From a virus: DNA of 37,832 nt. How positions within the stretch are numbered: the first letter of the stretch is position 1; every line of letters begins with the position of its first letter. A program made the translations under genes and the position numbers. Of this stretch, positions 1 to 8,729 are shown in pieces. The stretch lies in IMG/VR virus record IMGVR_UViG_3300043427_000126, positions 1 through 37,832 of that record; one strand, written 5' to 3'. The notes beneath the pieces are model-generated. The model saw nothing but the letters and a program-made list of their open reading frames with translations. It was not told the origin of the DNA and did not search any database.

Positions 1-1494
1 TTCTGATGGGATGTTATTAACATTACTACTTAAACAAACATAAAGATTGCCTCCAGAGCGAACGACATCCCCTGTTTTGTAACTAGTACTCGAATTCCAA
101 TCGTTTTCGAAATTATAACCTGTAGTAATCAGTTGCCAATCTTGATCATCGATTCCCGGAATTTTATTTTGATTATTTCTTAGAGCAACATAAGAATACC
201 CGCCATACAATACAACGTTTCCTTGAGAATACTCTGTTGCAGAATTATGAATTAATTCGTAATATAGACCTGGTATCCACAAATTCCATTTAGATTGGTC
301 GTTACGAAAGGATGAGCTTCCATCTACTGAAGTATGGCCTTGATTTGCTTTCCATAAACTAGCACCGTATTTCACAATATCATTAACACGATATCTAGTA
401 GTGTTAGTCCAGTCTCCTCTATACTCAATATCTGAATTTACAATTTCCCATTTAGCTTGGTCAACTTCTAAACCTAATGCTTCTGTTGCAGAACTAGTGT
501 GTCCAGTAATGCATCTATAACTTATAGCGCCGTAACGAACTACGTCATTTACTCGATATCGTGTGTTAGTCGTCCATGATGTACGCCATGAATCAGAAAC
601 TGAAACTACAGTCCATTTAGCTTGATCAGCTTCTAATCCTAATGCTGTTGTAGCAGCACTAGTATGACTTTGATTAGCTATGTAGGTGATACCATTATAT
701 CTTATTACATCACCTAGTACATATACTGTACTAGTTTGCCATTCGTTTAACCAGTTAAATGTGCTAGCAAACAGTGTCCAATTGCTAATGTCTGTAGTTA
801 AACTAGTAGTTGAAGTATGCGCCGTAACGGCTTTGTATAGATATCCGTTAAATTTAACGATAGAACCTTCAGTATATAGTTGTCCAGACGCCCAGTTATT
901 TCTCCAGGCATCGCCATCAAACATTACTTCCCAATTAGAATCATATCTAGTTTGCAGCTCGTTGCCCATTTCTCTATTATTTGCACTATAATAGAAAACA
1001 TTGTGAGGAGCCGTTGTAGGTGGAGTAAATCTTAATTCTCTAGTTGTAGCTGTCGAAAAATTACTTATATAATTGCTTTCTGAAACTTCAACTCCGTTGA
1101 TATAATAATCTACACCTTCAGAATATCTTGCACCACCATTTAGATCGCCGTCTGCTGTAATGCTCAACAACAGAGGATTGCTAGCATTTGATGCTGCATT
1201 AAGATTGAAAATATATGTCTTTCCTTTTACTAAGAAAAGTTCTGGATTTTGAGATCCGTTTACATAAAATTTACCTTGACTATTACCGTCTATAGTATCT
1301 GTAGATACAGTTACAGTATAAGTAACTGAACTAAATGTGTAATTGTCATTTAAGAAGGTAGTTGATGTATGACCTTGTAAACAAACATAAGCTTTGCCAT
1401 CTTGATATACAACATCGTCTTTAATATAGTTTACGCCAGAAGACCAATTGCCTTTCCAACGAAATTTTATTCTATCTAATTTAAAATCAGCCAT
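1..1494 (-). CDS. Virion adhesin with carbohydrate-binding-like repeats and an inserted cupredoxin-like domain (partial, C-terminus outside window)
   Basis: The frame is open from the ATG at 1494 (SD GGAAGGATT just upstream) to the window edge, 498 codons with no stop, so the C-terminus is missing. It contains seven repeats of roughly 50-60 aa with the pattern W-x4-Y-x2-GDVVxYxGxxY ... HTS ... DQAKW, starting near residues 13, 197, 247, 301, 356, 410 and 460. The pattern resembles the small chitin-binding CBM5/12 type fold, so binding of host surface polysaccharide is inferred. Repeat 1 is interrupted at about residues 52-185 by another module (KGKTYIFN, NPLLLSITADG, FTPPTTAPHNVFYYS, REMG). 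This matches the cupredoxin-like domain common in marine phage structural proteins, but Cys and His at the usual copper-ligand positions are replaced. It is last in the minus-strand fibre block. The fibre/adhesin role is inferred from modules and position. Confidence 0.7.
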   Translation of the reverse strand, partial: MADFKLDRIKFRWKGNWSSGVNYIKDDVVYQDGKAYVCLQGHTSTTFLNDNYTFSSVTYTVTVSTDTIDGNSQGKFYVNGSQNPELFLVKGKTYIFNLNAASNASNPLLLSITADGDLNGGARYSEGVDYYINGVEVSESNYISNFSTATTRELRFTPPTTAPHNVFYYSANNREMGNELQTRYDSNWEVMFDGDAWRNNWASGQLYTEGSIVKFNGYLYKAVTAHTSTTSLTTDISNWTLFASTFNWLNEWQTSTVYVLGDVIRYNGITYIANQSHTSAATTALGLEADQAKWTVVSVSDSWRTSWTTNTRYRVNDVVRYGAISYRCITGHTSSATEALGLEVDQAKWEIVNSDIEYRGDWTNTTRYRVNDIVKYGASLWKANQGHTSVDGSSSFRNDQSKWNLWIPGLYYELIHNSATEYSQGNVVLYGGYSYVALRNNQNKIPGIDDQDWQLITTGYNFENDWNSSTSYKTGDVVRSGGNLYVCLSSNVNNIPSE

Positions 1495-1495
1495 A

Positions 1496-1870
1496 TTATT
1501 CTAATCCTTCCGACGATGAGTTTTCATCATATGTGAATTTTTGATTAATTCTTGCAACTAATTCGCCTTCTTCACTTACGTAATAGTATATATTTTTATT
1601 ATTCCATTTAAACTGTTCATAGTTTAAATTTTTGTAAACTAGTTCATGTTTTACGTTTCGGCCTTCGTAAAAATCTTGATTTTCAGTATAATTAGGATAA
1701 TTATCTAAAGGATCTCCGGGCTTGTTTATAGTTAACGAATCATCTTTTTTAAGCTGATCAACTTTTCCTAAAAAAAGTTCACCTTGATCAGTTCTTCGAA
1801 GACCGTAAAAAAATCTGTTTTCTACTTCTCCGTATATTTGTTCTGGATTCATACCTACATAGTTTGACAT
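1496..1870 (-). CDS. Small virion-associated protein of unknown function (124 aa)
   Basis: A complete ORF with ATG at 1870 and a clear SD (AAGGAAC, 6 nt upstream). The protein is hydrophilic and rich in Asn, Tyr, Glu and Lys, with no signal peptide or membrane segment. The motif FFYGLRRTDQGELFLGKVDQL near residues 20-40 looks like a short beta-rich domain. It lies between the 109-aa beta protein and the repeat adhesin with 1-9 nt gaps, so it is almost certainly co-transcribed and co-assembled with the fibre genes. I do not recognise a characterised family. A structural or fibre-attachment role is inference from context only. Confidence 0.6.
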   Translation of the reverse strand: MSNYVGMNPEQIYGEVENRFFYGLRRTDQGELFLGKVDQLKKDDSLTINKPGDPLDNYPNYTENQDFYEGRNVKHELVYKNLNYEQFKWNNKNIYYYVSEEGELVARINQKFTYDENSSSEGLE

Positions 1871-1879
1871 CTAAGTTCC

Positions 1880-2209
1880 TTACACAATATCTACATAACT
1901 TATTACAGCATCTAATGCTTCATTTTCATCTGCTACCAAATACAGTTGATTTTCTGGAGCAAGTATTAGTTTTTCGCCTGCGCTTAATGCTCTTAGGCTT
2001 GAGTTGGGCGGAACCATAACATCTTTTAAATAGTAACCCTCAACGCTAGTATCATCGTGCACCAGCACACTAGCATACACTACTGTTTCTGATAGATTAG
2101 CTAAACTAAGTCCTACAATAGTTGTTCTAGTACTTGCATTTGTTTCAAGTGCCAGTATTGGAACAGTTCCTATTTCTTTAACTACTTTATTTTTAAACGT
2201 TGTTGCCAT
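1880..2209 (-). CDS. Small beta-rich virion protein, paralogue of the 111-aa protein at 8730-9065
   Basis: 109 aa, ATG at 2209 with AGGA upstream that overlaps the end of the 1111-aa fibre gene (4-nt gap). Alternating hydrophobic and polar residues suggest a small beta-sandwich: TIVGLSLANLSETVVYASVLV, then VPPNSSLRALSAGEKLILAPENQLYLVAD, ending in ISYVDIV. The 111-aa protein at 8730-9065 has the same order of elements (ITNILVCNTSLAASASFDLHLI, LPPGETFTFDSERIVLDQGDRITFVAE, VSYLEV). The two are therefore probably paralogues, each next to fibre genes. This looks like a capping or adaptor domain repeated in two fibre cassettes. Function is not known. Confidence 0.62.
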   Translation of the reverse strand: MATTFKNKVVKEIGTVPILALETNASTRTTIVGLSLANLSETVVYASVLVHDDTSVEGYYLKDVMVPPNSSLRALSAGEKLILAPENQLYLVADENEALDAVISYVDIV

Positions 2210-2213
2210 CTTC

Positions 2214-5200
2214 TTATCCTAATGTTAACACATATTCTATTGCTAGGCTTTCTGCTGCGGAAAATGTGATTGACCCCGAAGCCCCTGCTACAGAAACCCA
2301 ACTATTGCCGTCCCAAATTTCTAAATATCCTGCCTCAGTATTAAATCGAGTCATGCCAGTTTCTCTATAGGCAGCAGCAGGACGTTCTGCGCTAGTACCC
2401 ACAGGCATAACAACACCGTTTGACCCTGATATTTTAAAATATCCGTTACCTTCTTGTTGAAAGTAAAGAATGCCGTCGGTAGTTCTATTTGTAATAGTAC
2501 TGTTTTTAATTGCTATTTCATCAATAACGACTGCGCCGCTGCCGTTAGCTGATAATACTAAGTCAGTATTTGTAGTTTCGGTTCTAATAACGTTTCCGTC
2601 AATACTAATATCGTCAACTTCTATTCTAGATATTTCTAGCTTGTCGGTGTCGATACTAAGTTTTTCATCGCCTTGAATATAAAATCTAATTACTCCGTCG
2701 TTGGCGCCCGGAGTTAATTCTGTTGTGATATAGGTGTCTAAATCTAGATCGTATACGCCATTAAGTGCGATCCAGTTACCATCATACCCTTCAAACAGAT
2801 TTGTATCTGTGTTATAACGTATCATGCCTAGTTCAGGAGAACTAGGACGTTGTGCTGTTGTTCCATTAGGAAGATTTAGTGCGCCGGTACTGTTAATTCT
2901 AACTGTGCCGCTGTCTGCATCAAGTATGATGTCTCCGCTAACGCTCGAAACTGTGTTTCCGCTTAGTCGTAAATTACCAGTGTCTATATATTCACCAGTA
3001 ATATTAGTAGTACTACTTCCAGTTGTAATAGTAATACCAGTTGTAGTTTCAATATTAAGATCGGAGCTAGTAAAAGTAACTGTACCAGTTTCTTGATTCA
3101 CATAGAAAAGGTCGCCAACTCTAAAATCACCCTTGTGGTCTACTGAGCTATATCGTATTTTGGCATCATTTAATTCTACAACTTCGTTAGCCTGTATAAC
3201 TGTTGTATTGTCATTGTCTTCAAATTTTCCATTGCCAATATAAGCAAAGTTTTGGCTAATAAGATACATTAATACGCCAGGGCCATCACCGTATGCACCA
3301 TAGTTACCATACACACAGGCACTAGCAATACTTCTAACTTCACCACCAAAGTCTGTAAAATCTGTTAGTGTGATAAAATCTGCTGTGGCGCCACCGCTAA
3401 ATCTAATATCTTGAGCTAGCAGTGTGTCATCTTCAAATATTGCAGAACTATCATCTATATTGTTAAAATGTAAAAGCAAAACAGTATTGCTGTCACTTGT
3501 AAACTCGCCGGCAGGAACAATCAATGTACTGCCGCTGTATCTTGATATTTCTTTTGATATTCTAAATTCATCTATATATGCACTTGCAGAATTTCCACCG
3601 TCAAATCTTGCTCCGATAGTGACTGGTTTAGTAGTTCCGTAATCGTTACTGTCTGCGTATGCACTGCCTACTCTAGTTCCGTCTACGTAAAGAGAAGTTG
3701 TTCCACTTATTCTAGAAAGTGCAATGTGATACCATTGTCCAGTTAACAACGTGCTTCCTATAATTCTATCAGCACTGTTTGTGTAATAACGAATCTGTCC
3801 ACCATTTGAAATATATACTACAGGTGCAACATCTCCAAAGGCTCCTGCTCTAAAATCAAAAATTTCTCTATTTCCTGATAAACTAGTGAGATAAACAAAC
3901 GCCTCTACAGTAAAATCACCTGTACCAAACCCAAAGTCGTTATTTGCTGAAACACCTATATAATCTTCAACACCATCTAACTGTAAACTGCTAGTGCCAA
4001 ATCTTTTTATAGCAGTGTCAGTTACAGGGTTGTTATATCTCACAATGGTTTTTCCGCCTCTTTCAGAAAAGGTTTCAAAGCCAGTTTGTTTGCCGCTTAC
4101 ATAAAACTTGCCGTCTGTATCAACAGAACTAACAGTACCTGTTGCTAACACAGTAACACCATCTGTGTCGTAGTAGGTTACAGTTTCTCCTGCAAGATAT
4201 GATCCTGTTATACCGTCTACTCTAATTGCAGTCTTGCCTGTACCTTTAAGTCCAGTTACACCATCTAGTGCTGTAAGTCCACGATTGGCAAAGTATGTAA
4301 AGCAGTTTAACCATTCAACTCGCGTACCGTTAGTAATTACTAGTGCATCTACACCTGGGGTAATAAATGTTACACTATGAAACAGGCAAGCTGCTTCTCT
4401 TGACCCTGTTGTTGCAACACTACCGTCTAGATACGCACCTTTGCCTGCATCTCCGGCATCAAATCCTCTAGGGTCTGTCCCACTAGTTACACTGCCGGAT
4501 GTTATGACACTTATATTTCTAATATATGGCGAACGTGTAGTGACTGTAAATCCAGGAGCAAACTTGAACGCATATCCGTTGTAAAAATCTTTTACAGTAA
4601 TATCTTCTATTGTAACTTCGCCGTTTAATAGAAAAGCATCATTGTTTTGAGTTGCCGGTGTGGGTTTAATAGTAACACTGCGGATACTGTGACCTTTTAC
4701 AGTAACGCCAGCAGGAATAGTCATAGGAAATACTTCTAGATATGTTCCAGGATAAATGTGTATAGTGTCACCGCTTGTAGCTTGACTTAATGCATATGCC
4801 AATGAACGATAGGGATCGTTTGGATGAGTACCTGAATAAGTATCACTACCGTTTACAGCAACATACAGTATATTTCCTTGACGTAAAGTAATGTCAATTC
4901 CGTCTACTTCAACAAATCCTGTGGTTACTGAGCCAGCAAAAAAGTTATTAGTCCATATGTTAGCCCATGACTTACCACCAGTAGCTGGATTACTACCTAA
5001 GTTATAAGTATTGTGAGCATCTGGAATAATATTTGAATTTATTTCTGCATTAAATGTAACATTGTCTGTATTAGCATCACCTATTGTTATATTACCATTA
5101 GCAGTAATCGATCCTGTGGCAACAATGTTTCCGTAAACATTTGTGTCAGCAAAGATCTCGACAGTGCCAGATCCATTAGGACGAAACTCCAAATCTTCGT

Positions 5201-5549
5201 TTGAGGTATTAGTACTGATAACATTATTTTCAATGTCAATACTATCAATTACTAATTTGTTCTGGTATATAACATTATCTGCTGTACCTAATGTCAACAC
5301 ATTGTCTAGTGTAGAAATAGTATTGCCTAAGAAATTTACACTAGAAATTTGCGCTTCTGTGTTTACTTCTATACCGGGCGCTCTAATTGTACCGTTTACA
5401 TCTAAATCGTATTGAGGAGATGCAGTATTGATACCAATTCGGCTGTTATTAACATCAAGATATAGTAGATCATTCTCAAAGGCTAAGTTTACTCCTTCTC
5501 TCAGAAGGTTAGCCCTCAAGAGTGGACCACTAATGCGACCAATAGCCAT
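2214..5549 (-). CDS. Large tail fibre / virion structural protein with pectate-lyase-like and LamG regions (1111 aa)
   Basis: ATG at 5549 with GAGGAG SD. The N-terminus GRISGPLLRANLLREGVNL then LDVNNSRIGINT matches the start of the 821-aa neighbour, so the two are paralogues. Regions: N-terminal repeat region 1-225; a right-handed beta-helix/pectate-lyase-like stretch from about 230 (GSDTYSGTHPNDPYRSLAYAL, IYPGTY) to 420; an inserted cassette at about 432-735 absent from the paralogue, with a short beta module (GITGSYLAGETVTYY) and a LamG/concanavalin-like domain at 517-697 (SLQLDGVEDYI, DFTVEAFVY, GQWYHIALSR, YVDGTRVG, IDEFRIS). C-terminal modules carry NGTTAQRPSSPELGMIRYNT-type motifs at about 891-930 and again near the end. 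Likely role: sugar-binding tail fibre or baseplate adhesin. It has its own late promoter (5661-5668) and a 105-nt leader. Confidence 0.75.
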   Translation of the reverse strand: MAIGRISGPLLRANLLREGVNLAFENDLLYLDVNNSRIGINTASPQYDLDVNGTIRAPGIEVNTEAQISSVNFLGNTISTLDNVLTLGTADNVIYQNKLVIDSIDIENNVISTNTSNEDLEFRPNGSGTVEIFADTNVYGNIVATGSITANGNITIGDANTDNVTFNAEINSNIIPDAHNTYNLGSNPATGGKSWANIWTNNFFAGSVTTGFVEVDGIDITLRQGNILYVAVNGSDTYSGTHPNDPYRSLAYALSQATSGDTIHIYPGTYLEVFPMTIPAGVTVKGHSIRSVTIKPTPATQNNDAFLLNGEVTIEDITVKDFYNGYAFKFAPGFTVTTRSPYIRNISVITSGSVTSGTDPRGFDAGDAGKGAYLDGSVATTGSREAACLFHSVTFITPGVDALVITNGTRVEWLNCFTYFANRGLTALDGVTGLKGTGKTAIRVDGITGSYLAGETVTYYDTDGVTVLATGTVSSVDTDGKFYVSGKQTGFETFSERGGKTIVRYNNPVTDTAIKRFGTSSLQLDGVEDYIGVSANNDFGFGTGDFTVEAFVYLTSLSGNREIFDFRAGAFGDVAPVVYISNGGQIRYYTNSADRIIGSTLLTGQWYHIALSRISGTTSLYVDGTRVGSAYADSNDYGTTKPVTIGARFDGGNSASAYIDEFRISKEISRYSGSTLIVPAGEFTSDSNTVLLLHFNNIDDSSAIFEDDTLLAQDIRFSGGATADFITLTDFTDFGGEVRSIASACVYGNYGAYGDGPGVLMYLISQNFAYIGNGKFEDNDNTTVIQANEVVELNDAKIRYSSVDHKGDFRVGDLFYVNQETGTVTFTSSDLNIETTTGITITTGSSTTNITGEYIDTGNLRLSGNTVSSVSGDIILDADSGTVRINSTGALNLPNGTTAQRPSSPELGMIRYNTDTNLFEGYDGNWIALNGVYDLDLDTYITTELTPGANDGVIRFYIQGDEKLSIDTDKLEISRIEVDDISIDGNVIRTETTNTDLVLSANGSGAVVIDEIAIKNSTITNRTTDGILYFQQEGNGYFKISGSNGVVMPVGTSAERPAAAYRETGMTRFNTEAGYLEIWDGNSWVSVAGASGSITFSAAESLAIEYVLTLG

Positions 5550-5632
5550 CTCTTCTCCTCAACACGGGGATCCTGTCCCTCTCACCGAATTTTCAGCTTG
5601 CGCTCTTTGCTGGTGCCCACAGTTTGACAGTA

Positions 5633-5654
5633 TAGCACAATGGTCGCTGTGCTA
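5633..5654 (-). promoter_or_regulatory. Hairpin in the 5' leader of the fibre gene
   Basis: TAGCACA and TGTGCTA form a perfect 7-bp stem with an 8-nt loop at the predicted 5' end of the fibre mRNA. The leader (5550-5655) is richer in G and C than its surroundings and contains further short inverted repeats. It has no coding potential. An mRNA-stabilising or translation-control role is inference. Confidence 0.45.
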
Positions 5655-5660
5655 CATTAT

Positions 5661-5668
5661 TATTTATC
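5661..5668 (-). promoter_or_regulatory. Late promoter GATAAATA for the 1111-aa fibre gene
   Basis: GATAAATA on the minus strand, one base from the T4 late consensus TATAAATA. Transcription would start near 5655, giving a leader of about 105 nt before the ATG at 5549. Confidence 0.65.
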
Positions 5669-5679
5669 GTTTTTTAGTA

Positions 5680-8145
5680 TTACCCTAATACTAGAGTATA
5701 GATATCCATTAATTCTTTAAAGGTTTCTTCAGTAACAGATTCGTCTTCGCCTGTACTTGGTTGCCATTCTGTTCCATTCCAAGTTTCAAGATATAATAAA
5801 TCAAGATTCCATCGTGTATCTCCAATTTCAGGAGAACCGGATCTTTCTGCAGTTGTACCGTATGGTATTACAAGACCTGTAGTGCTATCAAACTTAGCAT
5901 ACCCTCTATCGGTAGTTGCTATTACAAAAGCACTATTTGATATATTAGAAAAATACGAATCGTTTATGTCTATATCAAACGTATTTACAACAGCATTTCC
6001 ACTTCTTATTAGTTCTAAATCACTGTTGCTTAGTGTAGTTCTAATTATATTGTTATCGAAAAGTATATTTTCATTAGACAGGCCGTGAATTTCTAAACTG
6101 TAAGGTGTTAGTCTACCTCTTTCTGCACTGCTGGTTCTAAAAATTATTTCATTACTAAAATTAGTAGCATCAACACTAGTTGCTCTATTGTCAGAATAGA
6201 TTCCACCAAAACTTAAATTAGCAGTCGAGTATCCTTCATATAAGTTTGTTTGAGTGTTATATCTAACGTTGCTGCTAACGTTAGTTCTTTCAATATTTGT
6301 GCCTCTACTTACAATTAACCCAGGATTACTTGTTAAGGTCAATATTTCTGTATACGGTGATATTTCTAAATCTTCAGCAATGTTAATAATAGTATTGCCT
6401 GTAATTCTTAAATTACCAGTATCAATACGTTCACCATCAATATAAGTAATAGATCCATTTGTATTGACGATAATACTGCTTACTCCAGAAAAGTCTATGT
6501 TTTCGGCATTAATACTTGTGGTACCGGTTTCAAAATCTACAAAAAACTGATCTCCGATTCTATAGGTTCCAAATGCATCAGTACTATTGTAGTAAATTTT
6601 GCCGAAGTTTATTTCAACTGTTTCGTTAGCTTGTTCTACCAGTGTGCCATCATTGGTTACATCTTTACCTGTTCCTATATAAGCAAAGTTATGACCTATT
6701 AGATACATTAAGGTATTAGGTCCATTGGCTACAGCACCAAAGTTTCCGTAAACATTTGCACTACCAATACTGCGTATTTCTGCTCCGTATCTTAAACTAC
6801 TGTCGCTGAGAGGTTTGCCTATGGATCCCTCTAGTGCGTATAATCCACGGTTAGCAAAATATGTAAAACTATTAAGCCATTCTACTCTTACGCCGTTGGT
6901 CATTGTAATACAATCTACACCAGGTGTAATAAAAGTAGCACTGTGGAATAGCATACTGGCTTCTAAACTGTCAGCATCAAGTTCGCTACCATCTATATAG
7001 GCGCCTCGGCCTGCATCAGCATTGTTAAATCCTCTAGGATCAGCTGCTGAAGTTACACTGCCTTGCGTGATAACACTTACGTTTCTAATGTAGGGACTTC
7101 TAGTACTTACTAGACCATTTGGTGTAAATCTAAAAGCATGACCTGTGTTAGTTACACTGTTGTAATAAAAATCCTTAACTGTAATATTTTCTATAGTAAC
7201 ATCGCCTTGTACTAAAAAAGCATCTTGTGTTTCTGTTACAGATGTAGGTGTTATAACTGTGTTTCTTAAATCTTCGCCGCTCACAGTTACATGTGGAGGT
7301 ACTGTTAACGGAAAATCTTCTTCGTATACACCAGGAAATATATGAATAACAATTGGTCCTTCTGTACTTCCATCGCTTTGTGCAAGAGCATGTTTTAGTG
7401 TACGGAATGCACCATGCTGATGGTCGCCTACATTAGTGTCACTGCCTAGAGTACTAACATAAAAAATGTTACCTTGTCTACGTGCTACACTAGTGCCGCT
7501 AGATATTAATTCTTCAAGTTGAATTGATTGGCCGTTAAGTAAAGTACTATAAATTCCAAGCCATTGTTTACTTGGAGAACCTAAATTACTTGTATTATCT
7601 TGATCTGGTATAAGATCACTATTAACATCAGCTGCAAACGAAACATTATCTGCATCATTGTTACCTAATGTTAGATTTCCTCCAAATGTAATATCACCTG
7701 TAGCGTGTAAGCTTCCAGTAATATTCCAATTACTGTGCATGTTTAGTGTGCCAGTACCGTTTGGCCTAATTTCTATATTAGAGTTAGAGGTAGTTGAGCT
7801 AATAGTATTAAAATCAAATTTTAAGTTAGCAGTAGCAATACTGGTAGCAAAAATATAGTCTGCACTGGTTAAGAATATATTGCCTATGTTGTTAACTATT
7901 TCGCTATTTTGTATCGAATAGTTTCCAGTATTTACATAGTCTGCTAATAAGTTGACTGTTCTATAGGTTGTTGGTATACTTAAAGTATCGCCAGGTGCTT
8001 CTGTGTTAATACCAATTCGGCTGTTGTTTACATCTAAATGAAGCAGTGCAGTATCACTGGTTGTATTTTTAAAGTTGAGATTTACGCCTTGGCGCAGTAG
8101 ATTATCTTGTAAAACTCCACCTGAGATGCGCCCTAACTGTGACAT
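5680..8145 (-). CDS. Large tail fibre / virion structural protein, pectate-lyase-like (821 aa)
   Basis: ATG at 8145 with AAGGAG SD. It is a paralogue of the 1111-aa fibre: shared N-terminus (GRISGGVLQDNLLRQGVNL, LDVNNSRIGINT), shared beta-helix block (GSDTNVGDHQHGAFRTLKHAL, IFPGVYEEDFPLTVP, SPYIRNVSVIT, DPRGFNNADAGRGAYIDGS, VEWLNSFTYFANRGL) and shared VYGNFGAVANGPNTLMYLI block. The LamG cassette is absent here: after ANRGLYALEG the sequence goes almost directly to AEIRSIGSANVYGNFG. The C-terminus has YGTTAERSGSPEIGDTRWN. The beta-helix is the kind used by tailspikes to bind or cleave surface polysaccharide, but I cannot point to catalytic residues, so enzymatic activity is not claimed. Confidence 0.73.
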   Translation of the reverse strand: MSQLGRISGGVLQDNLLRQGVNLNFKNTTSDTALLHLDVNNSRIGINTEAPGDTLSIPTTYRTVNLLADYVNTGNYSIQNSEIVNNIGNIFLTSADYIFATSIATANLKFDFNTISSTTSNSNIEIRPNGTGTLNMHSNWNITGSLHATGDITFGGNLTLGNNDADNVSFAADVNSDLIPDQDNTSNLGSPSKQWLGIYSTLLNGQSIQLEELISSGTSVARRQGNIFYVSTLGSDTNVGDHQHGAFRTLKHALAQSDGSTEGPIVIHIFPGVYEEDFPLTVPPHVTVSGEDLRNTVITPTSVTETQDAFLVQGDVTIENITVKDFYYNSVTNTGHAFRFTPNGLVSTRSPYIRNVSVITQGSVTSAADPRGFNNADAGRGAYIDGSELDADSLEASMLFHSATFITPGVDCITMTNGVRVEWLNSFTYFANRGLYALEGSIGKPLSDSSLRYGAEIRSIGSANVYGNFGAVANGPNTLMYLIGHNFAYIGTGKDVTNDGTLVEQANETVEINFGKIYYNSTDAFGTYRIGDQFFVDFETGTTSINAENIDFSGVSSIIVNTNGSITYIDGERIDTGNLRITGNTIINIAEDLEISPYTEILTLTSNPGLIVSRGTNIERTNVSSNVRYNTQTNLYEGYSTANLSFGGIYSDNRATSVDATNFSNEIIFRTSSAERGRLTPYSLEIHGLSNENILFDNNIIRTTLSNSDLELIRSGNAVVNTFDIDINDSYFSNISNSAFVIATTDRGYAKFDSTTGLVIPYGTTAERSGSPEIGDTRWNLDLLYLETWNGTEWQPSTGEDESVTEETFKELMDIYTLVLG

Positions 8146-8164
8146 TGATTACTCCTTGACACAG

Positions 8165-8172
8165 TATTTATT
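8165..8172 (-). promoter_or_regulatory. Late promoter AATAAATA for the 821-aa fibre gene
   Basis: AATAAATA in the 13-bp context CAAATAAATACTG, identical to the promoter at 21674-21681. It overlaps the stop codon of the upstream 186-aa gene and is flanked by the inverted repeats TTGACA (8156-8161) and TGTCAA (8173-8178). The start would be near 8158, a short leader with SD AAGGAG. Confidence 0.65.
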
Positions 8173-8728
8173 TGTCAAAGTTATGAATAACTGTTACTGG
8201 TTTTCCTAAAGGTACAGCACCAGTAAATTCAATCCACCATCCTGTATCTGTTTCTGTATAAGGTGCGTTTGGACCAGTTAAATTAACCTGTGCTGTTTGT
8301 CTAATATTATAGTTTGTTGCCGGAAGTTGATAAACGTTTTCAACAAAAACTAATATATTTTGAGATGCTGCTGGTGCCGGAAAGTCTACGTCTCCGCTGT
8401 TTAATTCACCAAACACAGTTTCTGTAGCATCGCCATTACCTAGATTCTGTACAACAATACCTGGATCTTGGTTAGGTTCTTTGAATCTAACATTTCTCCA
8501 AGCACCGTTTTGATAAGCTTCTAATTGATCTGTAGTAGTATTATATCTTACATGACCTTCTGTTGCGGCTGTTGCTATACCTGATTCTCCGGGTCTTGCA
8601 GTTTCTGCACCTTTAGGTACTAGCATAGCACGTTCACTGTCTACTATGACTTGATTGTCATAGTCATATTTTACGCCTTTACCGTAAATATTTCTAAGAT
8701 TAGTGTTTTGTGCTTTTAACAATCTCAT
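8168..8728 (-). CDS. Virion structural protein with one fibre-type C-terminal module (186 aa)
   Basis: ATG at 8728, SD GGAAG 5 nt upstream, one nucleotide after the stop of the 111-aa gene, so the pair is translationally linked. Residues about 33-75 hold the module VPKGAETARPGESG ... GHVRYNTTTDQLEAYQNGAWRNV. This module also ends the 1111-aa and 821-aa fibres. The C-terminal half is a predicted beta domain (QNILVFVENVYQLPATNYNI, WWIEFTGAVPLGKPVTVIHNF). It may be a fibre tip, connector or trimerisation piece that shares the receptor-facing module. I do not recognise a named family. Confidence 0.62.
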   Translation of the reverse strand: MRLLKAQNTNLRNIYGKGVKYDYDNQVIVDSERAMLVPKGAETARPGESGIATAATEGHVRYNTTTDQLEAYQNGAWRNVRFKEPNQDPGIVVQNLGNGDATETVFGELNSGDVDFPAPAASQNILVFVENVYQLPATNYNIRQTAQVNLTGPNAPYTETDTGWWIEFTGAVPLGKPVTVIHNFDK

Positions 8729-8729
8729 A

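Noticed and set aside
5680-8145. Calling the beta-helix fibre an active polysaccharide lyase
   Set aside because: The pectate-lyase-like repeat pattern is visible but no catalytic Asp/Arg/Lys set could be identified, so only the fold-like similarity is stated.
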